Origin: Dipteronia dyeriana
Taxonomy: Eukaryota > Streptophyta > Magnoliopsida > Sapindales > Sapindaceae
Assembly: GCA_032871835.1 (NCBI GenBank)
Contig: CM065297.1
Span: 45,202,203 to 45,266,202, forward strand
Length of the DNA: 64,000 nucleotides
Direction: 5' to 3'
Below the pieces are notes generated by a model. That model did not search any database and was not told the DNA's origin. It saw only the letters and a list, made by a program, of their open reading frames with translations. Made by a program: the position numbers and the translations under genes. Shown here one piece after another: positions 45,985-57,213 of the stretch. Within the stretch, counting starts at the first letter, position 1, and each line of letters starts with the position of its first letter.

Positions 45985-46830
45985 GGTGTGTTTTATTGTT
46001 AAACCATGGTGTGTTTAATTGAAATCGCTTGGTGTGTTTAATTTATTATCCCTGGTGTGTTTAATTAGTTTTTCATGGTTTGATGAATTTGGTGTTCCAT
46101 TGTATTTGTAATATTGTTTGTATAGTGTGTTTAATTGTTATGCCCTGGTGTGTTTAATTTATTTTCCCTGATGTGTTTAATTTATTGTCGTAGTGCGTTT
46201 AATTGGTTTTCCCTCGTGTGTTTAATTTGTTTTTCATGGTTTGTTGGATATGGTGTTCCATTGTATTTGCAATGTTGTTCGTATAGTGTGTTTAATTGGT
46301 TTGGCATGATGTGTTTAATGTGTTATGCCCTGGTGTGTTTAATTTATTATGCCCTAGTGTGTTTAATTTATTATCCCTCATGTGTTTAATTTGTTTGTCA
46401 TGGTTTGTTGAATGTGGTGTTCCATTGTATTTGTAATGCTGTTTGTATAGTGTGTTTAATTGTTATGCCCTGGTGTGTTTAATTTATTATCCATGATGTG
46501 TTTAATTTATTGCCCTGCTGTGTTTAATTGGTTTTCCCTCGTGTGTTTAATTTGTTTTTCATGGTTTGTTGAATGTTGCGTTCCATTGTATTTGCAATGT
46601 TGTTTGTATAGTGTGTTTAATTGGTTTGGCATGGTGTGTTTAATGTGTTATGCCCTGGAGTGTTTAATTTATTATCCCTGGTATGTTTAATTGGTTATCC
46701 CTCGTGTGTTTAATTTAATGTGTCATGGTGTGTTTAATTGGTTTGTCGTGGTTTGCTTAATGTGGTATGGTCTGGTGTGTTTCAATCGGTATGACCTGGT
46801 GTGTTTAAACTGGTTTACCCTTATGTGTTA
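45985..46830 (+). repeat. MULE minisatellite, GTGTGTTTAATT orientation
   Basis: More than 25 imperfect units of about 22-23 bp share the core TGGTGTGTTTAATT, followed by variable TTATTATCCC or GGTTTTCCC. Larger units recur near every 163 bp, marked by TTCCATTGTATTTG at about 46094, 46257, 46422 and 46583. The frames at 46135-46389 and 46460-46690 are this array. The reverse complement of the same core makes up 48925-49435. Confidence 0.93.
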
Positions 46831-46920
46831 AATTGGGTTGTCATACTGTGTATAATAGGTTGCAACTTGTATAATTTGTGACTTGTTTAATAAATTGTAT
46901 TCTAAATGTGAGATTTTGAT

Positions 46921-48718
46921 TTGTTGGAATGCATGAATGGACCCAACGAACTTGGTAATCACTTATGGTGGCAAATGGTGGGAAACTTTTATGAGGGTGG
47001 TGAAACAGAGTTTGTGAAAGTTTGTAGGAATTTGACGTACAGTGAGTTGTCCAGGGTTGTACAAGGTGTTGCGAATGTTGACTTAACAAGGTTTAGTATT
47101 GAGTTAAGAACTTTGGTTGATACCGGGGTTAGGCTTAGGCTAGCCCGACCAAAAATTAAAGATGATAGCGATGTGGAAATGTTGTTGTGCGATGGTGGAC
47201 ATGTTTCGGAGGTGGATGTTAGTGTTTTTGAGAAAGTTAGTGTACAACCCGGTCATATGGGTGTTCTTACCGTTCAACCCGTTTTTCAAAGTTTTGTACA
47301 ATAATTGATGGCACAGTTTCAATCCGGCTGTGGAAGCAATAAGGTCTTTGGTTCTATACCAACAACTGATAATGTTTTTGAAACCCCGATTGGAAACCCT
47401 GTTATTTTTTTAGGACCCAACAATTAACGAGGATGAGAGTTTGATTCCAGAGTACAATTCTCATAGTGAGTATGGATTAGAGGATTTTGATGAAGATTAC
47501 ATTAGTGATGGTGGAAGTCGTGAGGGTGTGAATGATGAGGAAACATATCATCATGGAATGAGTTAGGATTCAACAGATGGTGGTCGCAAAGGGTCTGTTC
47601 CACCGATTTTTACTAGTCTAAGTCGAGATACATTTGAAGATGATGGAATTAATGTTGGTGATAGATCCGGAACTCCAGTCTCCCATCCTTGGATTATTCC
47701 TAGAGTTTCAAACTGCAATTTCGAACTAGTTAAAACAGAGGAATCTATTTCCTGTAATGGATTATCCAAAGGTGGGATGTTCGAAAGCTAAAAAGCTTTG
47801 AAGCTAGCTTTGTAGGAGTACACACTAAAGGATAATTTTGAAATTCGTGTTATAAGGTCATGCACGAGTAGATATGAAGTTGGTTACAAGGATCCCGAGT
47901 GTAAATTTCAATTCCGTGCGGTTAAGATAGAAGGTGGGAATTATTAAACAGTCCGAAAATTTGAGGAAGAACATAGTTGTACAGTTGATGACTTGCACAA
48001 CCGTCATCGACAAGCAAGTGCATGGCTTATTGGTGAAATACTGTCACTGAAACTTGCAGTTAGTGGCCGCTCTTTGAAACCCAAAGAAATCATGACAGAT
48101 ATGCAAGTGGAACACGGACTTAGTTTGCTGTATACAAAGGCATTGAGGGCAAAAGAACTTACTGAACAAAACGTTTTTGGTTCTCATGATCTTTCATATC
48201 GGTTGTTGCCTGTATACTGCCACGAATTGAAACGCGTCAATCATGGTAATGTAATAGCAATAAAGACGGACATTGATAAAAAATTTAAATATTTGTTTAT
48301 TGCTTTTAGTGCTTCACTTGTCGGGTTTCAAACGGCCATACGTCCTGCAATTTGCATTGATGCAACTCATTTGAAGGGTAGGTTTGGCGGTGTCATGTTT
48401 ATTGCAGCGTGCCAAGATGCAAACAATCAAGTGTTCCCTCTTGCTTATGGTTGGGGTGATGTTGAATGAGAGGATTCATGGACTTGGTTTTTAAAGGAGT
48501 TGAAAAAAGAAATAGGATGTCCTACGAATTGTATCATCATTTCCGATCGCAGTCCTGCAATTAAGGTAGCTATGGCTAAAAAGTACCCAGAATTACCACA
48601 TGGCCTTTGTGGTTTTCATATGAACATGAACCTGAAGAACAGATTCAAAAGCCATGTTGTGTGCAAATTGTTCCATGAAGCTTCTAGGGCACATAGACAA
48701 ACAGAGTTCTCTATATAA
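46921..48718 (+). pseudogene. MULE transposase remnant (MURA-like)
   Basis: The frame 46921-47304 gives the N-terminal ubiquitin-like/PB1-type region (LWWQMVGNFYEGGE, YSELSRVVQG). An acidic linker with stops runs to about 47800. A MuDR DNA-binding region follows (FEIRVIRSCTSRYEVGY, FRAVKIEGGNY, EEEHSCTVDD, about 47830-47990). The MULE transposase domain then spans 47993-48718: AICIDATHLKGRFGGVMF with the first catalytic Asp, LAYGWGDVE, a stop at 48467-48469, WTWFLKEL, CIIISDRSPAI with the second Asp, and HGLCGFHMNMNLK. Sequence is lost after ASRAHRQTEFSI, so the C-terminal Glu region and SWIM zinc finger are missing. Inactive. Confidence 0.88.
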
Positions 48719-48733
48719 AAGACGTGGCTTCAC

Positions 48734-48874
48734 TTAAGTATGCTTCCCCTCATTGCGTAATATGTCCTCTATATTGCTTATGTACTTCAACTGACACCCA
48801 ACGTTGATTAGTGCTTCTTGAGTCCATTTATTCCTTTGGACCTTTAGAAACTGATCATAATCGATGTTCTTCTT
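48734..48874 (-). pseudogene. Small minus-strand exon of a possible second MULE gene
   Basis: On the minus strand, TATTTTACAG is followed at 48874 by an open frame of 46 codons ending in TAA. It includes IDYDQFLKVQRNKWTQE and INVGCQLKYISNIEDIL. The well-formed acceptor, protein-like composition and termination suggest a last exon transcribed from the right end of the transposon. I do not recognise the protein. A 24-base sequence including CGTGGCTTCACTTAAGTA occurs on both sides (about 48723 and 48891), so the stop codon lies in a duplicated segment. Confidence 0.35.
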
Positions 48875-48924
48875 CTGTAAAATATAAAAAACGTGGCTTC
48901 ACTTAAGTAAACTCACATTTGCCC

Positions 48925-49435
48925 AATTAAACAAACCAGTCATGCACTCATGCCCAATTAAACACACCAGTTCATACCCAATTAAACACACTCATTCACA
49001 ACAAGTAAACAAACTAGTAATAACCAACTAAACACATCAGTCAACCCAATTAAACACACCAATTCATACAACAATTAAACACATCAGTAATAACCAACTA
49101 CACACACCAGTCATATCCAATCAAACACACTCATTCACAACAATTAAACACACTAGTAATAACCAACTAAACACATCAGTAATAACCAACTACACACACC
49201 AGTCATACCCAATCAAACACACTCATTCACAACAATTAAACACACTAGTAATAACCAACTAAACATATCAGTCATACCCAATTAAACACACCAATTCATA
49301 CAACAATTAAACAGATCAGTAATAACCAACTACACACACCAGTCATACCCATTCAAACACACCCGTTCACAACAATTAAACACACCCGATCACAACCACT
49401 TAAACACACCAATTCATACACAATTAAACCACAAA
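48925..49435 (-). repeat. MULE minisatellite, AATTAAACACACC orientation
   Basis: About 20 imperfect units with core AATTAAACACACCAGTCATACCC or AATTAAACACACTCATTCAC. The core is the exact reverse complement of the left array core (GTGTGTTTAATT). Longer units containing AGTAATAACCAACTA repeat four to five times. Confidence 0.93.
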
Positions 49436-49574
49436 AAATGCTCAATTTCACATGATTAACACACACCAGTTCACAACAACTCATTGACTAGACCCACAAA
49501 TCATGCTAACTATTTTAACATGCAAAGCTAACACCAGATATCAAAAACACTCAAACACCAGATATGGAATCACA

Positions 49575-49745
49575 AGTTCAAATCATTTTGTTCAAATCCC
49601 TGTTTAGACTTCGAAATCATTCTCAGATGAACGAAATCAATTCTTAAAATCCCTGCTCAAATTTCGAAATCCATTCGACTCAACAAAATTGGTTTGTTAA
49701 AATCTTTGTTCAAATTTCGAAAACTATCACAACTTAACAAAATCA
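49575..49745. repeat. ~63-bp repeat, three copies
   Basis: Three diverged copies of a unit with TCAAAT(CC/TT)CTGTT...TTCGAAATC...AACGAAATCAATT, at about 49588, 49650 and 49711. Confidence 0.7.
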
Positions 49746-49849
49746 ATTTGATAATGTATAAATCAAGATCAATTTCGGATTCTATCAACCAAAAATACAA
49801 AAAAAAATTGAAACCCTAAACTCAAATGTGAAGAGGAGGTGCAAACCGT

Positions 49850-50130
49850 TGGTGACTGTACGTCGTCGTCGTGTCTGTCTCCATGGTGGCTTTTCATGAT
49901 GGTCGTCGTCGGTACTGCTGGTCTGTCGAAGTCGTCGGCTCTTGTCGCCACTCATCTGTCATGTCTCCTCCTCGCTTATGGTTTCTCTCATCTGCACGTC
50001 GTCGTTGTGTCGATGTCGTCATCTCGTCATGGTGGTAGTCGTCGTTGGGTTGTCTCTCACAGGTCGTCGGGTCTGGTCACCACAACTGGTCGGGGGTCTG
50101 GTTTCACTTTTTTGGTTTCTCACTAACACT
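49850..50130. other. GTCGTC-rich subterminal segment of MULE
   Basis: Enriched in GTCGTC and GTCATC triplets. It is open in both directions (for instance + strand 49839-50126), but with no recognisable protein, so I read these as composition artefacts. On the minus strand it lies between the right terminal repeat and a TAGGGTTTCAATTTT leader-like motif (about 49808-49822), which would suit the 5' leader of a leftward transcript. Confidence 0.4.
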
Positions 50131-50296
50131 AACAATGAACAACAATCAGAACGAATTTCAAGTCTCGTTTTTGGGGTTTTTATGTTTTCAATTTGTTTTA
50201 TTATTTTAATTCTTAACTAATTGATTTGAATTTCTTTTGTTTCATTTATTCAGTTTTGTTTCATTTATTCAGTTTGTTTTTTCAAGTCATTATAAC

Positions 50297-50408
50297 ATAA
50301 GGGTAATTTTGTCCCAAAAGTGGAAAAATTGGTAAAAACAATAAATTTACTAATCTTGGGTAAAAACAATAAACCCACTAATTTTTTGGTTACTTTTAAA
50401 GTTCTCCC
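50297..50408 (-). repeat. MULE right terminal inverted repeat
   Basis: The reverse complement starts GGGAGAACTTTAAAAG, includes TTGTTTTTACCCAAG, and ends near AAATTACCCTTAT. It pairs with 33045-33158. Confidence 0.75.
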
Positions 50409-51257
50409 TATGTATATATATATATGAAATTTTTAGAAATCCCACAGCTAGAATAATATAAATTATTAATTATGTAAATCAATATGAAGATTAAAAAAAA
50501 AGTAAACCAATATGATTTACGAAAATTAAAAGCAAAAGTAAATAATCATGAAGAAGTTTTTTTTTTACATGAGGATATTTTTGTAATTATATCATGAATT
50601 CCCTTTTCAATCAGGAAAGGAAACTTGATTCTTAGGGTTGGTGGGAGGAATCAATTCAGAAATCAAGAATTTAATTCTTTCTTAAGTAGAATTCTTGATT
50701 AGTAAATACGTCAGAAAAATATTTGAATTTACTGAAACTAGATGGAGAAATGTAGAATAGTATAAACTACAGAGAAGAATAATTATTTTTCAAAAAACAA
50801 AAACCCTAAAATGGGCTTACCTTTTTTTTTTTTTAAATACAACAATTGTCGAGACATGATGAGGTTAATTAGACTTTACAAGTATGGTCCGGAATACTGC
50901 TCCCACTATCGAAGAGATGTTACATATGAACTACAACTCTCACAATCGAAATAAGGGTTGCTTCCACAAATCGAGAAAAAACTCTTCATACATACTTATG
51001 AAATATGTATAGTGAGATTCGAACCCTGAGCACCGAATGCGGAGACTCTTATTTCCCTTACTTATAGGCTTGGTGGTCCGCAATTTTATTCATGCCCACA
51101 AAATAATGTGTCAGGCTCAATTGCACTTTTAGAAACAACAGTTCAATACTATTTATTTTCCTTTTAATTCACTAAAAAACACCAAAATCAACAAAACTGC
51201 CAAACACATCTCATGTAGATTTCTAGGGTTTAAATTAGTAGATGAATCAAAGCAAGA
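50409..51257. other. Upstream region of PARC6
   Basis: No gene is seen. An approximately 100-bp segment at 50730-50830 (GTAGAATAGTATAAACTACA, then ATTATTTTTCA) resembles 32300-32410 on the far side of the MULE. A TAGGGTT motif occurs at 51225-51231, 27 bases before the ATG, of the kind often found in plant 5' leaders. A convincing TATA box could not be assigned. Confidence 0.5.
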
Positions 51258-54200
51258 ATGACAGCGATCAGCAATGCAGTAGTCGTTGTTCCTTGCTCGT
51301 CCTGTACTTGTCTCTGTCGAAGCAATCAATTTCAACTCGAGTGTGAAGCCAAGATTTCTGGTCTCGGTTTCGGTCTCGAAACAACTTTCTCGAAAGATAG
51401 GGTTTCGAGTTCTTGTTGTTTTGGAAGGAGACGTGTTGTGTCTCCGAGAAGGAGATTGAGCTACGCGATTGACACTCGCATTGTCGAAAACGCCCAGACT
51501 ACCACATCCGCGACATCCACCATTGAAATCCACGTCACTTGTTACCAGGTTGACGCTTCTCTAATTCAGATTTCGTTTGTGTTCTTTTTTGTAAAAAAGA
51601 AAAAGAAAAAGAAATTACTGGCGATAGTTTTGTTTTGAGGCTTGTTATTTTGTTTTCATTGTTTGAATTGTATATGGAGTAATTAATTTAGTTTGGAATG
51701 ATCAAATGGAGAATGTATAAGATGATTCCATTTTCCTTGTCGTAATTATCTTTAGTTGATGCATCTAATTGAGTAATTTGTAAAGGGTTTTCGATCATGT
51801 ATCCAAGGATGATAATTTAGTTTCAATAGTCAAAATTAATAGTTGAAATTTATAGCATAATACTATTATTTGGACCCTTAAGATATTTTGGTTTAGTCTA
51901 GTGGCTACTTAACTAACTCATCGTCCCAGGTGAGATTGTTGGGAGCCTGTGTCCCCTATTAGTTCCACAAATCCACCTCCATTTGTCAACATATTTATCA
52001 GCTTCCGTTCTAATTTTATCATGTTGTGGTAGAAGTGTTTAGTTTGTCATATAGTTGTGTATCCAGACAAAGAATTACTTAAGCACCTTGTGCTCTGCTA
52101 CCTTTTGTGTGTGTGTGTGTGTATTTTATGGTTTTATGACTTACTCTGCAATATAACAACTTTGCAGCTAATTGGTGCTCCTGATCAAGCTGAGAAAGAT
52201 GAGATTGTTAAGTCAGTGATGGAGTTGAAAAGGGCTGAGATTGAAGAAGGTTACACCATGGATGCCATTGTAGCTCGCCAGGTATAGACTTGAGATTGTA
52301 ATTATGCTATAATTGGCATGGTTCTGAAGTTTCGTTTTTTGGTGATATGGAGGACAGGCTTGAGTTAAGAGTAGTTTAGATTTTGACATTTGTCACCTTT
52401 TCTTTGCAGGGTCTGTTGATGGATGTAAGGGATAAACTTCTATTTGAACCTGAATATGCTGGTAATGTGAGGGAAAAGATTCTGCCAAAAAGTTCCTTAC
52501 GTATTCCGTGGTCTTGGTTGCCTGGTGCTCTTTGCCTCCTTCAAGAGGTGCAACATTGAATGGATTTGCTTTTTTTGTAAAGTTGGTCTGCTTAACGAAA
52601 ATGTCTAGTTTTTCATGTTCCGAGGCATAATGTAATTTCAGGAAATTAATTGACTAACCAGATAGCTAGAAAATTGCTATTTTGTATTGTGTGCTAATTC
52701 AACTTTCAGATACCACAACATCCATCTCTTAGCACTTTCCTGAAATGTGGAATGATTTTTTTTATTTTTTGATATCTTAGAACATTTTCTGATAAGTGTT
52801 TTTGGTTTTGGAAGATGGATATGACAGTCTGCATGTTTATCTGGTCCAGGTTGGTGAAGAGAAGCTTGTTTTGGATATTGGCCGGGCAGCTCTCCAGCAT
52901 CCAGATTCTATGCCTTACATTCATGATTTTATTTTGTCTATGGCACTAGCTGAGGTAAGATGAACAGGCAATGAGGTCAGAATCTGGTACCAGTTTTGTA
53001 GCAGTTTTTGTTATGCTTCCTTTTCTTATCATAGGTGCTTTCTTGAAGTGTGCGATTGCAAAGATTGGTTTTGAGAAGAATAAGGTGTCCCAAGGTTTTG
53101 AAGCACTTGCACGTGCTCAGTGTCTTCTTAGGAGTAAGATATCTCTCGGGAAGATGCCATTATTATCGCAGGTAATGCTCTTAATTTTGGGTGCTTTTGG
53201 ACCTTTCTTATTTGAAGATATTTATCTGTTTGCTTGGTTCAGTCTATTATGACAGTCTATTTCTGTCTGTTTGTTATCAAATCTCCTTTTGCCAGAGCAA
53301 TTGCTGTCATGTCAACCTTTTATACATTTGTCAATAAATGTTTTTATTAATTATCTTAAATCCAGTAAATAAGATGGTTAGTACTTAGTAGCATAAGATT
53401 TTGCTGTAAATGGTGCTACAAAATTGTAAAAAGGAGCCTTCTATATTTTGTGCAATAAATTGTAACTTGTTATCTTTTATATTAGTATGTATGTTAATTT
53501 GTTTGTCCTGGTTTATAGATTGAAGAATCTTTGGAAGAACTTGCCCCTGCGTGCACATTGGAATTACTGGGCATGCCTCACTCACCTGAGAACGCTGAAC
53601 GAAGAAGAGGAGCAATCGCAGCTTTGCGTGAATTGCTGAGACAGGGCCTTGATGTTGAAATCTCAAGCCAAGTTCAAGATTGGCCATGCTTCTTGAGCCA
53701 TGCATTTAATAGGTTGATGGCTACAGAAATAGTTGATCTTCTTCCCTGGGACAGTTTAGCCATTACACGGAAGAGTAAAAAATCCTTTGAGTCACAGAAT
53801 CAAAGGGTTGTAATTGATTTTAACTGTTTCTACATTGCGTTGATAGCTCATATTGCACTTGGGTTTTCAAGCAAGCAGACAGAGTTGGTAATTCGTTTGT
53901 GCAGATTTTCTACAGATTGTACTTGTTGTGTATTATGTGTTTGAGTGAGTTGCATGAGGACATTTTCTCATCTGTTTTATTTATGTCATTTGTATGTTAT
54001 TATTATGTAGATAAACAAAGCGAAAACTATATGTGAGTGTTTGATTGCTTCTGAAGGCATTGATCTTAAATTTGAGGAGTCTTTTTGCTTGTTCCTCCTC
54101 GGACAGGTACACATTTCATTCTCTTCTCTTCCACCTTATCTTAATCTTGCTTCACTAACATATTTTTCTTCTTTTTTCTTAGTATTTATTTACTGAACAA

Positions 54201-56753
54201 AAATGGGTATTTATGTGTTACTGTTGGTATCTAGGGTACTGAAGCAGGGGCTGTTGAAAAGCTTCAGGAGATCGAGTTAAAATCAAATTCTGCTGTGAGA
54301 AATGCAACTGCTGGAAAGGAAATAAGAGAAAGAAATGATGCAAATCTGTCAACGGTAATTGTTTCACTATCCATTGCATTCTGATCCATGCTGCACCGTT
54401 AGAACATCTATTTGAGGCTTCTTACATGGACACCTTAATTGTACCAAGGCGTTTTCTCAAGATATTTTTGTTGCTCTTCTTTTTCAGTACACACTTTGCT
54501 TTATCAATTCAACATTGACCATTAACATGGTAGCCACTTTAGAGGTCCTGTCCTCAAAACTCTCCCCTCCTTGACTGTTAAGCTTAGTAAGGCCATCTTT
54601 GTATAGAATGATTAGGTTGTGTTAGGTTGTGTTTACATTGGATAGATATCAGTCATGATCATTGCCACTTCACGGTCTTAACATTTTCACTATGAATTTC
54701 ATACGTGTCTTCAAGATTGTTACTTGCTCATGTTAGACTGCTTGCTTAACTTGATCAGGAGATGTGGGTGAAGGATGCTGTGCTTGCTGTATTTCCAGAT
54801 ACACGAGATTGTTCTCCGTCTTTGGTGAGATTGATGTGTCAAAATATATAATAACTCTAAATTTACTGGATATGTTTACTAATGTATGCTTCTGCAGGTC
54901 AATTTTTTTTGTGGTGATAAGAAAACTTCTGCAATAAAGAAAAGTTTAGGAGCTACACAAATCACATCTAGCATGAGCAAAAGACCACTGTCCACTGCTT
55001 TTGCATCAGAGCGTGAGGATGCTCTTCCATACGTGAACTCTTCTAGACATCATGGTTCTGCAGTTAAGCAGTTGGCTCCAACTGATCTGCAAAATCCATT
55101 GGTATCAAGCAAGAGTAGCAGTGGAAGTGATGGTAGTAGTGCATCGTCAGTCCAATTAAAAAGAAGTCTTGGAGTACAAAATAGTAATGGTTGGGAAAGT
55201 TGGTTGGCAGGAAGAAATGGGGTTGAAAGGATAACTTTTGTTGCTGTATTGGGGTGCATTATGTTCTTTACTGTTAAGCTCTCAAGCATGAAGTCAAGTA
55301 GGATGAGATATGCATCCAAATTGACTGCCAGTCGACAAAATGTCGAAACAAGTTCCCTTGCCTGGACAACAGATTCTTCTCCCAATGACAACGTAGGTCA
55401 TTCTTTCATCAAACAAAGTGGTATTGCTAGCGGACTTAAGGAGCTTGTGGCAATGGTGAAGATGCAGTTCAAGAATCCTTCAGACGCTGGATATTCACAC
55501 AGTCCTCGCCTTCCTGCTAGTCTATCAACCTCAATGACTGCTGTGAACAGGAGGCCAATGCCCTTTGAAGAAGCTGAAGAGCTTGTTAAGCAATGGCAAG
55601 CAATTAAAGCCAAAGCTTTGGGCCCTAGTCATCAGATTCAAAGCCTCTCTGAAGCCCTTGATGAGTCGATGCTTGTTCAGGTAAAAGGAGTACTGTGGTT
55701 TTTACATTGATGCATATTTGTCCCCATAACTTTTGTTATTTGTGTTTCCAGAAAACAGAAACATGATATGTTATCAGTCAGTCGTGTAGCTAGGAAGCTA
55801 TGTTGTAAAACCTGGTGTTTATTTAATAACTGAACTGTCCATCTGATAATCTTGAAATTTGAACCTTAAAATTCAATGCTAATTTATGTTATGGTGGCGA
55901 TCTATCAACTTGCTAATTTCCAAGTTTCCCATTCAAAGGGAAAAATCTTGGTGAGGTTCAAACAACTATGAACTGTTTGTAGTGGGAAAACTATCAGCAG
56001 ATCTATATCACAACTCACAAGTTCTATTTCTGAAATTGCAAAATGCTAACACTCAACTCCAATTTGCTGTTTTGATTGCATATGTGCTTAGTGGCAAGCT
56101 TTGGCTGATGCAGCGAAGACCAAGTCTTGTTATTGGAGATTTGTTTTGCTGCAATTGACGATCCTGCAAGCGGACATTTTGTCAGACAGGATTGCTGGAG
56201 AAATGGCAGAAATTGATGCTCTCCTAGAGGAAGCAGCAGAACTTGTTGATGAATCTCAACTGAAGAACCCAAATTATTACAGGTTGGCAAAACTAGCATT
56301 CATGCATAAATGGATGGAAAATCTGGATTCTGGCTCGGTTTGCAGCTGTCTTGTCAATAATTGTGTTGCAAAATTGATTACCATAGCCTGGTTAATTTAT
56401 TAAAAGCTTCTTCTGAGAAATTTACTGCATGCAGATTGCAATATATTTAAGATCTTGTATATTAAGAGAAGAGTCCAATAAATCTTATGATTTCCCTGCA
56501 TCATCTTCTATATCATAGTTATTATATTTTCATGTATTTTTTTGACTTTGTTGTAATCCACAACATTCTTTGTTTTTCCATCCTGGGAGACTGCTCGGAA
56601 CTACTCTTCTATTACATCGTCCCTCTTCACCTAAAATCCTCTCTTTTTTTTTTTTTTCTCTATTGCAGCGCCTATAAGATTCATTACGTTCTAAGGAGGC
56701 AAGATGATGGATCTTGGAGATTCTGCAAAGGCGATATCCAAACACCATCATGA
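51258..56753 (+). CDS. PARC6: PARC6/CDP1, plastid division protein (12 exons)
   Basis: Exons: 51258-51548, 52168-52281, 52410-52547, 52850-52954, 53049-53171, 53519-53887, 54011-54106, 54235-54354, 54759-54824, 54898-55680, 56092-56282, 56669-56753. All introns are GT-AG. The first ten are phase 0 and the last is phase 2. The product is 826 residues with no internal stop; the Arabidopsis protein is 819 (recalled). About 60-90 N-terminal residues are Ser/Arg-rich, suiting a transit peptide. A degenerate J-like region follows (VTCYQLIGAPDQAEKDE, EEGYTMDAIVARQ), then the conserved ARC6-type stromal region (IEESLEELAPACTLELLG, RRRGAIAALRELLRQGL, INKAKTICECLIASEG). One membrane span lies at about 586-603 (ITFVAVLGCIMFFTVKL). 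The C-terminal intermembrane-space domain starts with RPMPFEEAEELVKQW. The known protein sits in the inner envelope, links FtsZ regulation by ARC3 to PDV1, and acts in chloroplast constriction. The ATG at 51258 is the first in frame. Confidence 0.95.
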
Positions 56754-57156
56754 TACAAGCACCACTTTAAAGCATCAAACTAGTCACGACACTGATATTC
56801 TGCTAACTTGATTCTTCGTCTTTAATTGTTCTTGGTGAGGGAGACTGGTTCAACATTAGATTTCGAAAGGAGGGCATTTTTGATACATCGTTACTAGGGC
56901 TGCTGAGCAGGGAATTGAAAATTTTGTGTTGGTGGGTCAGTTTCTCTAGCTAGTTAACTTTAGAAAGTGTCCATGACCACAATGAGAATCTGCTTCCATT
57001 TTTCAACTTTTAGTGCAAATTGAAATATATTTAAGCTATGTTTGAGATTGTTTTGCTTCTGAAATAATCGTCTTTTAGCTTAACTTAAGAAATAATCAAC
57101 TTACCACGTAAATTGATAGATGTTTGGTAAATTGATTATACGAATATTTATTTATA
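56754..57156. other. PARC6 3' flank
   Basis: Probable 3' untranslated region and spacer. There is no canonical AATAAA in the first 300 bases that I could single out; AT-rich alternatives such as AAATATATTTAAG (about 57022-57034) exist. No gene seen. Confidence 0.5.
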
Positions 57157-57213
57157 TGAAAAGATTGTCAAATGCATTATTATACTCTTGCTATGGAGTA
57201 TAATTCCAACAGT
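57157..57213 (-). repeat. 57-bp stub of a Copia A-family LTR
   Basis: The reverse complement, TGTTGGAATTATACTCC through GACAATCTTTTCATAT, matches the first 57 bases of the Copia A LTR (10091-10147) and the right end of 59240-61656. The rest of this LTR is absent; the break lies at 57156/57157. Confidence 0.8.

Larger units (their letters stand above)
33045..50408 (+). mobile_element. MULE: degenerate Mutator-like transposon
   Basis: The ends form imperfect inverted repeats of about 112-115 bp (33045-33158 and 50297-50408). Shared blocks are TTGTTTTTACCCAA and the TTAATAAATTTATTG/TTAGTAAATTTATTG pair. Inside lie the remnant of a MURA-type transposase (46921-48718), a possible first exon by the left end, and a small minus-strand exon. 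Two mutually inverted minisatellite arrays are also present. Gypsy C (33781-45938) is inserted with a perfect 5-bp duplication. Without it, the MULE would be about 5.2 kb. A clean 9-bp target duplication could not be identified in the AT-rich flanks. Confidence 0.8.

Noticed and set aside
46135..46690. Two frames rich in Cys, Phe and Leu
   Set aside because: Both come from the GTGTGTTTAATT minisatellite and repeat the same peptide; no gene.
49839..50220. Val/Ser-rich frames near the right MULE end
   Set aside because: Open because of GTCGTC composition; no homology or gene structure recognised.
33036..50417. 9-bp target duplication of the MULE
   Set aside because: The nine bases next to the ends (TATATATGA and TATGTATAT) are AT-rich but do not match; the exact ends are uncertain, so I make no claim.
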